From assembly GCF_003669015.1 (NCBI RefSeq), contig NZ_CP033069.1:3978501-4042500 (forward strand): DNA of 64,000 nucleotides, written 5' to 3'. The DNA comes from Acidovorax sp. 1608163 (lineage in GTDB: Bacteria; Pseudomonadota; Gammaproteobacteria; Burkholderiales; Burkholderiaceae_C). The notes under the pieces are model-generated. The model did not search any database. It had not been told where the DNA came from and was given only the letters and a program-made list of their open reading frames with translations. Both the position numbers and the translations under genes were made by a program. Shown in pieces: positions 8,959 through 18,835 of this stretch (its first letter is position 1; every line of letters starts with the position of its first letter).

Positions 8959-10281
8959 TTAAAAATTCACGCCGAGATATGACTCGATCTTCTGAGCCGC
9001 AAACTCCAACATTTCTCGTGTCAACGCTGGCTGCACTCCAATCCAGAAAGTATTGTTCATCACATTGTCGGTATTGGTCAGATCCCCACTGACACGGTAG
9101 TTGGCCCCGACCATGTAGGGCTGGCGCGTCAGGTTACCCGCGAACAGAAGACGTGTGCCAACCTTGTTTTGATCTAGATAGGTCAACAAGTCCAGACGAG
9201 ACACCGGGCAATTCTCCTTCAGAGTGATCGGGAAGCCGAACCATGAGGGATCGGAGTGCTCGGTCGGCTCCGGCAGGTTTACAAATTCTTCGCAGTCCTT
9301 CAGCCGTTCTTTCAGGAAGGCAAAGTTGTCCTTGCGAGCCTGAATGAATTGCGCCGCCTTGTCCAACTGAGCCAAGCCACAAGCAGCCTGCATGTCGGTG
9401 ATTTTGAGGTTGTAGCCCAAATGACTGTATGTGTACTTGTGGTCGTAACCGAATGGCAGATCGCCCAGTTGTTGGCAAAAACGTTTGCCGCAAGTATTGT
9501 CTTTGCCCGGCTGGCAATAACAGTCACGACCCCAGTCGCGAAAGCTCTCGGCAATCGTTTTGAGTTCGTCGCTGTTGGTGAACACCGCACCACCTTCACC
9601 CATGGTGATGTGATGCGCCGGGTAGAAGCTTAAAGTTCCGATGTCGCCGAAGGTGCCGACCATCTGACCGCGGTAGGTTGTGCCTAGTGCGTCGCAGCAG
9701 TCTTCAACCAACCACAAGTTGTATTTTTTGCACAAGGCGGTGACCACGTCCAGGTTGAACGGGTTGCCTAGGCTGTGCGCCAGCATGATGGCCTTGGTCT
9801 TGGGGCCAATAGCGGCTTCGATCTTGCTGGCATCAACGTTGTGGGTGAGCCTGTCCACATCGACAAACACCGGTACCGCACCAAATTGCAGGATCGGGTT
9901 GACGGTGGTGGGAAATCCAGCCGCCACACCGATGACTTCGTCACCTTTTTGGATAGCACGCTCGCCCAACTTGGGCGAGGTCAGAGTATTGAAGGCCACT
10001 AAATTGGCTGAAGAGCCCGAGTTGACTGTAATCAGGTGCTTGATGCCGATGAAGGCTGCGAGTTTCTTCTCAAACGCGGCATTGAAACGGCCGGTGGTCA
10101 GCCAGCCGTCGAGCGAAGCGTCAACCATATTCTTAAGCTCGGTGGCGTCGAGAGACTTGCCAGAAGGTGGAACTATGGTCACTCCGGGAAAGAATGCTTC
10201 CGGGGCAAGGGCAATCGCAGCGTATTCTTCGACCAGTTTAGAAATTTGGTCGCGGATGGCTTGGGTTTTGACGTTTTTCAT
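8959..10281 (-). CDS. rfbH: CDP-4-keto-6-deoxy-D-glucose 3-dehydrase (E1)
   Basis: 440 residues of an aminotransferase-fold enzyme. The usual PLP lysine is replaced by histidine in [17 protein letters not shown], the signature of the E1 dehydrase (RfbH/DdhC/AscC), so it uses PMP and removes the C-3 hydroxyl instead of transaminating. Cysteines in [18 protein letters not shown] and KRFCQQ fit the [2Fe-2S] centre region. It forms the 3-deoxy intermediate from CDP-4-keto-6-deoxyglucose and needs a reductase partner (E3, DdhD) that is not in the window. Third gene of rfbF-rfbG-rfbH, 18 bp after rfbG. Confidence 0.92.
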   Translation of the reverse strand: MKNVKTQAIRDQISKLVEEYAAIALAPEAFFPGVTIVPPSGKSLDATELKNMVDASLDGWLTTGRFNAAFEKKLAAFIGIKHLITVNSGSSANLVAFNTLTSPKLGERAIQKGDEVIGVAAGFPTTVNPILQFGAVPVFVDVDRLTHNVDASKIEAAIGPKTKAIMLAHSLGNPFNLDVVTALCKKYNLWLVEDCCDALGTTYRGQMVGTFGDIGTLSFYPAHHITMGEGGAVFTNSDELKTIAESFRDWGRDCYCQPGKDNTCGKRFCQQLGDLPFGYDHKYTYSHLGYNLKITDMQAACGLAQLDKAAQFIQARKDNFAFLKERLKDCEEFVNLPEPTEHSDPSWFGFPITLKENCPVSRLDLLTYLDQNKVGTRLLFAGNLTRQPYMVGANYRVSGDLTNTDNVMNNTFWIGVQPALTREMLEFAAQKIESYLGVNF

Positions 10282-10299
10282 GGGTTGAAATCTGCTGAT

Positions 10300-11361
10300 T
10301 TAAACAGCTGCCGAGTATTCTTTTATCTGATGCAAGCAAACGGCTCGCATATCTTGGTCGTGATGGTGGGCCTTGTGCCAAGTCGTGATCGCCTGAAGAG
10401 CTTGGCCCAAGTTCCAACGGGGGCTCCAACCCAGTGCAGTACGTGCTTTTGAGCAGTCCAGCTTTAGGTAGCGAGCCTCATGCGGATGCGCGCCCTCATC
10501 AAGCTGCCAAGATGCACCTGCACCCCATTGCTGCGTAAGCTGCTCAACGATCCATTGCACGGGCTTGACGTCTTCTTCAGCGGGACCAAAGTTAAAGGCT
10601 TCGGCAAAGGCCGGGCCTTGGATATACAACTTTGCAGCAAGTGCCAGATAACCGCTTACAGGCTCCAATACATGCTGCCAAGGGCGTGTCGCGTGGGGGT
10701 TGCGAATGTTGACAGGCAAGCCGGCCTGGATGGCTCGCAAGATGTCTGGAATCAGCCGATCGTCGGCCCAATCGCCGCCGCCAATCACGTTGCCGGCTCT
10801 AGCCGTTGCCAAGGCCACAGGGTGCTGACTGGCGTTGAAGAACGAATTGCGGTAGGCCGCCGTAATTAACTCAGCGCAGCCTTTACTGCTGCTGTAGGGG
10901 TCAAAGCCGCCCATGGGCTCGTTTTCACGATAGCCCCATATCCACTCTTTGTTTTCATAGCATTTGTCGGTCGTGACGTTGACAACGGCACGCACCGAAG
11001 GCGTCTGCCGTACGGCCTCAAGCAGATGCACCGTGCCCATGACATTGGTGGAATAGGTTTCGACCGGGTCAACGTATGAGCGCCGTACCAGAGGCTGAGC
11101 AGCCATGTGGATTACGATTTCCGGAGCCGCTTGGCGCATGGCATCGGCCAACATGGCACCTTCACGGATATCGCCAATGATGGAAGTCATGCCTTGCGCG
11201 ACGTGCGCTACGTCATACAAGCTGGGGGTGGTAGGTGGCGCCAGCGCGTAGCCTGTCACCTCAGCGCGGAGTTGCTGAAGCCAGAGGCTCATCCAACTTC
11301 CTTTAAAACCAGTGTGTCCTGTGAGGAACACTTTCTTACCGTACCAAAATGAGGGGTTCAT
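10300..11361 (-). CDS. rfbG: CDP-glucose 4,6-dehydratase
   Basis: 353 residues from the ATG at 11361 (an in-frame ATG lies at 11367). The NAD-binding motif is [20 protein letters not shown], typical of this family (T-G-H-T-G-F-K-G), and the SDR residues lie in [10 protein letters not shown] and [12 protein letters not shown] (Y-x-x-x-K). It converts CDP-glucose to CDP-4-keto-6-deoxyglucose. The start overlaps the rfbF stop as ATGA, so the two are translationally coupled. Confidence 0.92.
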   Translation of the reverse strand: MNPSFWYGKKVFLTGHTGFKGSWMSLWLQQLRAEVTGYALAPPTTPSLYDVAHVAQGMTSIIGDIREGAMLADAMRQAAPEIVIHMAAQPLVRRSYVDPVETYSTNVMGTVHLLEAVRQTPSVRAVVNVTTDKCYENKEWIWGYRENEPMGGFDPYSSSKGCAELITAAYRNSFFNASQHPVALATARAGNVIGGGDWADDRLIPDILRAIQAGLPVNIRNPHATRPWQHVLEPVSGYLALAAKLYIQGPAFAEAFNFGPAEEDVKPVQWIVEQLTQQWGAGASWQLDEGAHPHEARYLKLDCSKARTALGWSPRWNLGQALQAITTWHKAHHHDQDMRAVCLHQIKEYSAAV

Positions 11362-12134
11362 GCCCATACCTTCCAGGGGGCCTTGCCGGATTGCCAGAGC
11401 TCCTCGAGATGGGTTTTGTCTCGCAAAGTATCCATAGGCTGCCAGAATCCTTCGTGCTTATAGGCTTTTAGCTGGTTAGATTCAGCGAGTCTCTCCAAAG
11501 GTTCACGCTCCCAGATCGTCTCGTCATTGGCAATGAGAGCAATCACCTTGGGCGACAGCACGAAGAAGCCCCCATTAATCATGCCGCCATCACCTTTGGG
11601 TTTTTCCTTGAATGAGGTCACGTTCAAGTCCTGGTGTATGTCGAGCGCACCAAACCGCCCAGGTGGGTAGGTGGCGGTGAGGGTGGCTTGCAGGCCGTGA
11701 GCGCGGTGAAAATCAATAAGCTGCTTTATGTTGACATCGCTAACGCCATCACCATAGGTGAAGCAGAAGTCTTCATCGTCCTCGAGATAAGGTGCCACGC
11801 GCTTTAGGCGCCCCCCAGTCATGGTGTCCTCTCCAGTGTCCACCAAGGTCACGCGCCAAGGCTCAGCGTTTCGTTGATGTACTTCCATGCTGTTCTTGCT
11901 CATATCAAAGGTGACATCTGACATGTGCAAAAAGTAGTTAGCAAAATACTCTTTGATTACATATCCTTTGTAACCACAGCAGATAATAAATTCAGTGATT
12001 CCATGGTGAGAATATGTCTTCAATATATGCCACAAGATTGGCTTCCCACCGATCTCGATCATGGGTTTTGGGCGAACGGAAGTCTCCTCAGAAATACGCG
12101 TCCCTAATCCACCAGCAAGTATGACCGCCTTCAT
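11358..12134 (-). CDS. rfbF: Glucose-1-phosphate cytidylyltransferase
   Basis: 258 residues, full length. The nucleotidyltransferase motif is [20 protein letters not shown] with [16 protein letters not shown], and [12 protein letters not shown] holds the metal-binding aspartate. It makes CDP-glucose from CTP and glucose-1-phosphate, the first committed step to CDP-3,6-dideoxyhexoses. Its start overlaps the end of the upstream membrane protein gene by 4 bp (ATGA). Confidence 0.93.
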   Translation of the reverse strand: MKAVILAGGLGTRISEETSVRPKPMIEIGGKPILWHILKTYSHHGITEFIICCGYKGYVIKEYFANYFLHMSDVTFDMSKNSMEVHQRNAEPWRVTLVDTGEDTMTGGRLKRVAPYLEDDEDFCFTYGDGVSDVNIKQLIDFHRAHGLQATLTATYPPGRFGALDIHQDLNVTSFKEKPKGDGGMINGGFFVLSPKVIALIANDETIWEREPLERLAESNQLKAYKHEGFWQPMDTLRDKTHLEELWQSGKAPWKVWA

Positions 12135-13501
12135 AAAAAATCCTTTCCACCCTCTTGATTTCGAGCAAATATCACAAACAAAGATACCATCCCAAACATA
12201 ATGGATGGAAATGTATAACGAACCTCACCTGTTCCCGAAATAATAAAAAAAGGTAAGAGATATGCCATAGACGCGGCAAATGAATAAACAGAAAGAGCTT
12301 TATTTTTTTGTGAAATATTTTTTCCAAAAACTCCAACCACAAATACAAATACAAATACACCCAAAAAGAACAACCAAGGCTTCCCGATGACCACCAACGA
12401 ACCGAGCTTTATATAATGCAAAACCAAATCTGTTAAATAGTTATCTTTAAATTTAATAGAGAAGTTGTTTTCATCAATTTTCCCAAAATGCGTTGGCTCA
12501 AAAGTTTCATGATTTTTCGCGCCAATTATTTCGGAAAACACATCCCATCGATAATTTAAGTATGCAAAAGGCTCGTTGAAAATTGCAGCAACCCAAGCCT
12601 TAAATATATCAGCATGGGAATACCCCGAAGGATACAGCTTAACCAAATTTCCAAGCGACGAATTTCGATTCTGAATCTCAACTGCGCCCAATGAACTATA
12701 AATTTTATCAATATCCGAAATTTTTGCCTTCTCTGAAACTCCACCCGCAGCAGTATCAATCGGGACGAGCGAATTTCTACTCCACGCCGAAACTCCAATC
12801 AAATCGTAAGACATTATTGCATACGCAAGATTATTGGGTTGCAACTTCTCCATCGATGGGAATCTATAATTATTAACAACCCCAGCCACAACAACGGTCA
12901 CAAGCGTGATGCCAACGAAGGCGCTCAATTTAGACAGCATATTTTTATCTGCAAAATACACCTTAATCCAAAAGACTGTCAAAACGGCCGTTGCAGTAAT
13001 TGCATTGAATCGTATTGTCGCCGAAAGCACAATCAGCAAAAGTGATATCCAAATTCCATTTCCAATCAACTTACCAGGACTTCTTGTATAGTCAGCAAAT
13101 ATGATAGCAAGCGAAGCTGCCATTATTGAAGCGAGGGTCACGTCCTTCCACAATACCAACATCGCCCCCATAACAGTGGGCATCGCCACGAAGAAAATCA
13201 ATGAAATTGCAGTCTGCAAAATAGAGGCACCCACTGCCAAGAGAATTGCATTAAGCGAAAATAACAGTAAATAATTTTGCGCAAAAATCATTACCGTTGG
13301 CCCATGTCCTAATATATCGAAAAATCGCAACACATAGACCGGCCCAGGAGGATATATTCCTCCTACGACTTGAGTTCGCGCCTCTTCCAGCATGCGAATA
13401 CTGTCATAAGACATAAAGCCAGGGTAGCAAAAAATCAACAGCAGCACACTGAAAACAATGGGCAGTATATGATAATTAATTAAATTATTATGCTTTATCA
13501 T
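12131..13501 (-). CDS. Polytopic membrane protein, putative GT-C glycosyltransferase
   Basis: About 456 residues from the ATG at 13501; an ATG at 13537 adds 12 residues. Around ten hydrophobic segments; the first loop has [19 protein letters not shown], an acidic D-S motif placed as in GT-C enzymes, and a large loop (about residues 225-345) separates two membrane blocks. No closer family is recognisable. It is the first gene of the rfbFGH run and overlaps rfbF by 4 bp. A repeat-unit polymerase-like role cannot be excluded, although Wzm/Wzt export does not require one. Confidence 0.5.
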   Translation of the reverse strand: MIKHNNLINYHILPIVFSVLLLIFCYPGFMSYDSIRMLEEARTQVVGGIYPPGPVYVLRFFDILGHGPTVMIFAQNYLLLFSLNAILLAVGASILQTAISLIFFVAMPTVMGAMLVLWKDVTLASIMAASLAIIFADYTRSPGKLIGNGIWISLLLIVLSATIRFNAITATAVLTVFWIKVYFADKNMLSKLSAFVGITLVTVVVAGVVNNYRFPSMEKLQPNNLAYAIMSYDLIGVSAWSRNSLVPIDTAAGGVSEKAKISDIDKIYSSLGAVEIQNRNSSLGNLVKLYPSGYSHADIFKAWVAAIFNEPFAYLNYRWDVFSEIIGAKNHETFEPTHFGKIDENNFSIKFKDNYLTDLVLHYIKLGSLVVIGKPWLFFLGVFVFVFVVGVFGKNISQKNKALSVYSFAASMAYLLPFFIISGTGEVRYTFPSIMFGMVSLFVIFARNQEGGKDFL

Positions 13502-14164
13502 GATGCAGTATATTTTATAAAAACCAAATTTCGCCAAACGAAATTTTTGCCTTTAATTAGGAGATCAGGAACTACTGATACACCTCGCCTGAACAACGCG
13601 CGTATGGTGACTCCATAACGCCCCCGCCAAGTTAGGCATCAAACGTTAAAGGTTAAATGTGGGGTTCTTGATGCTAAATGCAGCCAAGACATGAGTCGAA
13701 CAATGATGAATGCTGGATTCGCCTTGGATGGGAGCACAACCGTGATCGGAGCTGAAGTTGCGCTATTGGATACGGCTTAATCGACAGAGGCTGATTCGGG
13801 TGATCGGTCGGTGTACACCACGTGCCCTTGAGGCTCTCACGCACAACGCGATACAACATCAGGCGCGTGAAATCAATACTGGAATGGACCTTGATGCGCA
13901 CGGGCAATCGGTAAAACATGTAAGCACCCTGGGCCTCTGGCTTGAGCACTTTCAAATACCGATTAATATCAGCCTGTAACTTATATCGCCTCACCATTTC
14001 GGCTACCTTCATCTATTGTAGATTCATGAAAAGCATCGATCTACCACCCATTAGATACCCCGCCCAGCAATGGCATGCCCAGCGGGGCTTGTGAAGCAAG
14101 CAAGCTAAAAAAAGTTTTAGAGTTCTCCGAATATCATTTATACAAAACTTCCAGAAAATAACCC
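13502..14164. other. Long gap between the two polysaccharide gene runs
   Basis: No convincing gene. A minus-strand frame at 14012-13674 (starting MKVAEMVRRYKLQADINRYL, 112 residues) matches no family I know and may be chance or a relic. A GC-rich inverted repeat near 14058-14090 (CCCCGC against GCGGGG) may end transcription of the upstream operon. The promoter for the rfbFGH run should lie in the first 100-150 bp, which are AT-rich. Confidence 0.3.
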
Positions 14165-17100
14165 TCAAACCTGTGGAGAATGCATTTTAACTCGCATCTC
14201 AGAAATCCATTTATCGCAGCACTTGTATTCTTCAGAATGGAGCAACTCCATTCTATCTCGATTATCCACAAAGGCAAGCGTATGATTTCTATCAACGCTA
14301 TGCACATAGTCTCCAATATATTTATTCATATCAAGCGCCGCCCAATCCGAGTTCTCTCGCGTGAAAATCTGAAGAGTCATATAATAATCCTCCATGAATT
14401 TTTGATTTTCATGATAAACAATTTTATGCCGATCAATTTTTGATAAATCAAGCATGAAACTGTGGAGCGGCGCATTATTCAACCCAACAAATTCATCGTA
14501 TGAGTGGCCATATTCAAATATACGTTCCCTACTTACGATAACACCTTCAAGAGATTTATAATTTGCGGCATATACTCGCCCAAAAGATACGGCTTTTCCC
14601 GTTTTATTCATCCTGGAGAGCAACCATTTATAGGCCGTTGAAAAAAGCAAGTCATCATAATCGAGGAATGCCGCATAACGTGTTTTAACTGCCATAAGTC
14701 CCTCATTGAGCAGCTTGGAGCGTAAATCACCATTTCCATTGTCAGAGGAGAATGGCAAGATGATCGGCTCCACGTTATTTGCCCAGGGTACGCAATTGAG
14801 CAGCTTTTCTAACTGGCTATACTGAAGCTCGTTCAGGTCTTGTGTCGCGACAAGAGGGGTTACTTTGCAGTCCTGCATTGCGGCAAGACAATAAAGTGCA
14901 TTGCTAAGAAGCTGTATGTCACCAGATTTATGAAATCGGATTACCGTCGTCACCTCTGCCATTGAGCTATCTTTGACGGAAGATGCATTCGTCACAAAGC
15001 AATGGGCATCGGTTCGAACACGAAAGTTTTTATACCCTACTAATTTACCATTTTTTGATATCAAACTAATAGCGGAATAATAGGCATTTTCAGAAGACGT
15101 AGAGCCACTTTCAGTCAACTCAGGGATTTCAGTTCGATCATCATAAGTATTGGAAAGAATTACGGAGGTAGGACAAGCTAATGCAGTTTTGAGCATTTTT
15201 TCCAGCACATCAACTCCGAAAAGCACCGCACGCCTAAACTCAATAATAAAATCTGCATCGCCAGGATCTCCAACATATGAAGAAGGACACTCTTCAATAC
15301 AATCTTTACGATCAAAAGAGATTTTGCAAATTTTGAAAACCGTTGAGCTATTAAGGCATCTGAAAAACCGCGACCTCAGTTGCTTGTCATTTTTAAACTG
15401 CAATGCAATGGATTCTGGAATTGAAATATGCAATACAAGATTTTGGGGTATCTCAGCATTAACATTCAACTCCTGAGAGAGTGAAATCCCAGAGAGTGCA
15501 CGCCCTACAGAATTAAGATATGAAAATCCATATCGTGAGTCGGGTTCCAAATGAGCCCCTTCCGCCCACTCATTCCATGCATTGACAATAATAAACCGCC
15601 TGTCCTCAGGCAAGGTATTTTTCGAATAGTCAATCGCACGATTCAACCACTGCGCGAAACAGGCGGGTGTGCTGCCATGAAGTAGAAAGGCCTCTCGGCC
15701 ATATCTGGCGGTGTTATCCCACATTGGTACCAACGAGCGGAAGTAAGTGAAAGGTTTCTCTTCCACTTGCTGACTATAAAAATCAGCCACGCCATGATAT
15801 GGAAGAATGCTTCCATTTACAGGCTCATACTGACTAAGTTGGTTCTTGATATCGGAAACTGCTCCATTCGTCCAATCGTGCAAAACCCGCTCTACGCCAG
15901 CATCCATGGCGAAATCGTGGGGATTTGTCGCACCTCTGGTAAGCACAGCCACAATGTAGGGTTTATCGATACCAGCCGCCCGACATTCTTCTTCCCAAAT
16001 CCTTTGGTACATTTGCGAATCCACGATAGAAGAAGGCCTGTAGACAAATAATACGGGCCGGTTATCAATTCGAATGTATCTAGAATCCTTGAAAAAGGGC
16101 AGCAAGTATTGAATGAAATCCTTTGCATCTTCACTCGAATAGTTCTGCTGAAGCAAAATCTCCTTCTCATTACCATCCCACCGCCGCGTCCAATTTTCAT
16201 TAGCCCAACAAAAACAAAATGGCATATCAACATCTGGATTTGCCAAAAGTATCTGAGCGGGTTTCTCCAGAATTAGCTTACCGGAAAACCAATAATGATA
16301 GAATATTTGACCGGCAACACCGGCTTTGTACATCATTTCCGCTTGCTTTTGCAGAATATCTGGACCATCGATGAGGTAGTAACCCAAATCTGGATGGGGT
16401 ATATGCTGCTGATAATGCCCAGCAAACAGTGGATTTGATGCCCGTACTTTGGTCCATTCCGTAAATCCCTCGCCATGCCAAAGATCATTCTCCGGAGTCG
16501 GGTGAAACTGGGGTAAATAATAGGAAAGTATTTTTATATCGCTATTTTTCTTTACCAAAGAATAGTCGCGTTGATCCTCGTAATGTAGAAAATCATGAAT
16601 AGAGTCCCCCTTATGGAGTCTCATAAATTTTCCCGGATACGCATTCGCAAAAACAAACAGCAAACGTTCAAGCGCATGGGCCAAAGTGCCGTCAGGCCTT
16701 ATCGGTTCCAGAGGAAAATCATCCCAAGTCAATGGCAGATTGAGAAAATCTTTGATGCATGTTCCGCGGGCCCAGAACATAAAGCCCTCTGGAAAATCAA
16801 TTAGAGGGTAATCTTCAATCTGCAGTTGAGTGTATTTTTCCAATAAAATCTTCGCAACATCATAATTGGCAGCCCATCCCATACCATCCTTCAGGATGCC
16901 AAGGCCACCCTCTGGAAAAACAATTTTTGCTGAGGTTAATAGTTTTTCGAAAATTTTTGCAACGCGTCCTCCACTACTTCCGGGAGTGCCAAGCAAATTA
17001 TCAAAAAGCTCCGTCCGCCAAGATAATAGCGTGTGGCTGTGAAGACTCTTTTTAGTATGAAAGTGTCCCACGATCTCATATTTACTCAATTGCGCACCAA

Positions 17101-18835
17101 ACTTAATGATGAACGGAGCAATATCACGACCTCTATTTGGCACAGACTCAATAAATATTTGACCAGCAAAGGGCAAATTTTTTCTTAGAATCAATTCAAT
17201 CCCATCACGATCCACATTATCCTGAACAGATACAAAAAGATCGTAATAATATTTTATATTAGCCAAATACGAAACCATCTCACCCAACAAATCCACATAA
17301 AAAATATGTAGATGGATGCCTATTTTTGGGCTATTGAGGGATGCAGAAGGTTTTACATCCGATCCCGGATCAATATAAAAGGGCTCTATGTTTATAGAAC
17401 GAGGTCGACCGGCAGCAGCGCCCAAAAAAGGGACTCCTGAATTTAGCGGTTCAAAGGCCTTGAGCGTTTGACGGAAAAATCCCCTGATACCTTCATTGCT
17501 TATAACACTGATACTAAGTCGAATGGTGGCATTTAAGCCCCCATTTCTCTCGACAATATCCGGAAGCACTTTTACGGTTCGTATTATTTTGTGAGATGCA
17601 CTGAGAACATACCTTAGGGGAGCAGTCAATTGCCAGCTCTTACTTTTATAAAGGCTAGAAATTGTCTCCTGCAGGGCACTTATCTCATTATTCAAATTTT
17701 CTGGCGAAATGCTTAACGTAGATATCTGCTCATCTCGTTCAATAACAGATTGCATCAACTTAGCTATCTGCTCATCACGTGCTATTGCAGACTGCGTCAA
17801 CTTAACTATCTGCTCATCACGTTCAATTGCAGATTGAGTCAGCGTAGAGATTTGCTCTTCACAATTTTCAATGAGATTATTTCGCTCATGAAGGACTTTT
17901 TTTAATGCAGATAACTCTGTCTTTTCTTTGAGTACCCGATCGCTCAATTTGTCGCACAACTGCAATATAGGTCGGACACGCTCTATCTCTTTTTTCCAGC
18001 GCTGAATACAATCCGAAGCTCGCAGTTCTTTAATCGATATCCGCTCATTCGACACATCTACTAGAACAGAATAAATTTCGCGAACCAATAGTGAGGCTGC
18101 CTCATTCGCTTGTAGATCAACGTTCGAAAATTTCGAGTGCCGCAATTTCTCATCTAAAAAATCATTGCAATAAATTGCTAATTTCTCAGAATCTAGAGGA
18201 GTGCCAAGCCAACTTGCCAGTCGGTGGAGCTGCCCTTCGGGGTCGGACATGAGTTGGTCATAGTCAAGCAGGATAAGTGGCCGCATCCCCACATTTGCGA
18301 GGCCCGAAACCATATGCTCCGCCCATAGAAAAAAAGATTTTTCTGGGTCAAAGCTATCCCTGCGCGCTAGCGAGTTCGCCACGCTGACAGGGTTTCGAAT
18401 GGCCAAAATGTACCGCACATCAAAATCCCCAGTGATGAAAACTTTCTCCCAAAAAGGAAGCAATACAGCGGTACGTGGATCCTTTAAACTGAAGTATTCA
18501 AATTCATTGATTTTTGAATGCAGTAAATCGGTGGCCCTGGATAAGTAGCCACGATCGCACAAATTATCAACATCAATTGCTTGAATTGGGTCAAGACTAT
18601 GCCAACTACGGCCAATGATCTCGAGCATCTCGGCATTCAGTGCGACAAAATCAATATCTTCCCAGTATCCCTTGTCATTGATACCTTCAGCCGGTGGTTC
18701 AAGATGATCGCCCAGGGCGACACCCAAAGTCTGTAGACCTCTGGCAATTGCACTGGTCCCACTGCGGTGCATTCCAAGCACGATAACCAACTGCGGCTTT
18801 CCCTTTTGCATATTTATAGGATTTTTCATATTCAA
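14165..18835 (-). CDS. Giant fusion: sulfotransferase-like, coiled coil, RgpF-like, WbsX-like and glycosyltransferase domains
   Basis: 1556 residues. About 1-240: sulfotransferase-type P-loop domain (LVIVLGMHRSGTSAIARGLQ). About 275-385: coiled coil with three 14-residue repeats (ending ...AIERDEQ). About 495-745: RgpF/rhamnan-synthesis-like domain (KIGIHLHIFYVDLLGEMVSY, VPNRGRDIAPFIIKFG, VGHFHTKKS). About 765-1130: WbsX-like glycosyltransferase (ILSYYLPQFHPTPENDLWHG, CFCWANENWTRRWDG, VNAWNEWAEGAHLEPD). About 1285-1556: a further glycosyltransferase-like domain (AFLDYDDLLFSTAYKWLLSR). Last gene of the wzm-wzt run, overlapping wzt by 4 bp. Likely assembles and modifies, perhaps sulfates, the polysaccharide in the cytoplasm. 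Domain limits are estimates. Confidence 0.8.
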   Translation of the reverse strand: MNMKNPINMQKGKPQLVIVLGMHRSGTSAIARGLQTLGVALGDHLEPPAEGINDKGYWEDIDFVALNAEMLEIIGRSWHSLDPIQAIDVDNLCDRGYLSRATDLLHSKINEFEYFSLKDPRTAVLLPFWEKVFITGDFDVRYILAIRNPVSVANSLARRDSFDPEKSFFLWAEHMVSGLANVGMRPLILLDYDQLMSDPEGQLHRLASWLGTPLDSEKLAIYCNDFLDEKLRHSKFSNVDLQANEAASLLVREIYSVLVDVSNERISIKELRASDCIQRWKKEIERVRPILQLCDKLSDRVLKEKTELSALKKVLHERNNLIENCEEQISTLTQSAIERDEQIVKLTQSAIARDEQIAKLMQSVIERDEQISTLSISPENLNNEISALQETISSLYKSKSWQLTAPLRYVLSASHKIIRTVKVLPDIVERNGGLNATIRLSISVISNEGIRGFFRQTLKAFEPLNSGVPFLGAAAGRPRSINIEPFYIDPGSDVKPSASLNSPKIGIHLHIFYVDLLGEMVSYLANIKYYYDLFVSVQDNVDRDGIELILRKNLPFAGQIFIESVPNRGRDIAPFIIKFGAQLSKYEIVGHFHTKKSLHSHTLLSWRTELFDNLLGTPGSSGGRVAKIFEKLLTSAKIVFPEGGLGILKDGMGWAANYDVAKILLEKYTQLQIEDYPLIDFPEGFMFWARGTCIKDFLNLPLTWDDFPLEPIRPDGTLAHALERLLFVFANAYPGKFMRLHKGDSIHDFLHYEDQRDYSLVKKNSDIKILSYYLPQFHPTPENDLWHGEGFTEWTKVRASNPLFAGHYQQHIPHPDLGYYLIDGPDILQKQAEMMYKAGVAGQIFYHYWFSGKLILEKPAQILLANPDVDMPFCFCWANENWTRRWDGNEKEILLQQNYSSEDAKDFIQYLLPFFKDSRYIRIDNRPVLFVYRPSSIVDSQMYQRIWEEECRAAGIDKPYIVAVLTRGATNPHDFAMDAGVERVLHDWTNGAVSDIKNQLSQYEPVNGSILPYHGVADFYSQQVEEKPFTYFRSLVPMWDNTARYGREAFLLHGSTPACFAQWLNRAIDYSKNTLPEDRRFIIVNAWNEWAEGAHLEPDSRYGFSYLNSVGRALSGISLSQELNVNAEIPQNLVLHISIPESIALQFKNDKQLRSRFFRCLNSSTVFKICKISFDRKDCIEECPSSYVGDPGDADFIIEFRRAVLFGVDVLEKMLKTALACPTSVILSNTYDDRTEIPELTESGSTSSENAYYSAISLISKNGKLVGYKNFRVRTDAHCFVTNASSVKDSSMAEVTTVIRFHKSGDIQLLSNALYCLAAMQDCKVTPLVATQDLNELQYSQLEKLLNCVPWANNVEPIILPFSSDNGNGDLRSKLLNEGLMAVKTRYAAFLDYDDLLFSTAYKWLLSRMNKTGKAVSFGRVYAANYKSLEGVIVSRERIFEYGHSYDEFVGLNNAPLHSFMLDLSKIDRHKIVYHENQKFMEDYYMTLQIFTRENSDWAALDMNKYIGDYVHSVDRNHTLAFVDNRDRMELLHSEEYKCCDKWISEMRVKMHSPQV
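17724..17849 (-). repeat. Three tandem 42-bp repeats inside the giant glycosyltransferase gene
   Basis: Units 17724-17765, 17766-17807 and 17808-17849 each begin ATCTGCTCATC and encode 14 residues of the coiled coil (pattern Q-I-x-x-L-x-Q-S-x-I-x-R-D-E). A partial fourth unit begins at 17850. Fourteen residues is two heptads, so unit number could change rod length without breaking the frame. Confidence 0.85.

Noticed and set aside
13595..13650. GTTAGGC/GCCTAAC motif resembling an integron attC core
   Set aside because: Only one core half is present and no paired inverse site, cassette or integrase is seen.
13674..14012. 112-residue minus-strand frame
   Set aside because: No recognisable family, atypical composition in its second half, no ribosome site; kept only as a note in the gap entry.
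17724..17849. Possible CRISPR array
   Set aside because: The 42-bp units are contiguous without unique spacers and are in frame in a coiled coil.
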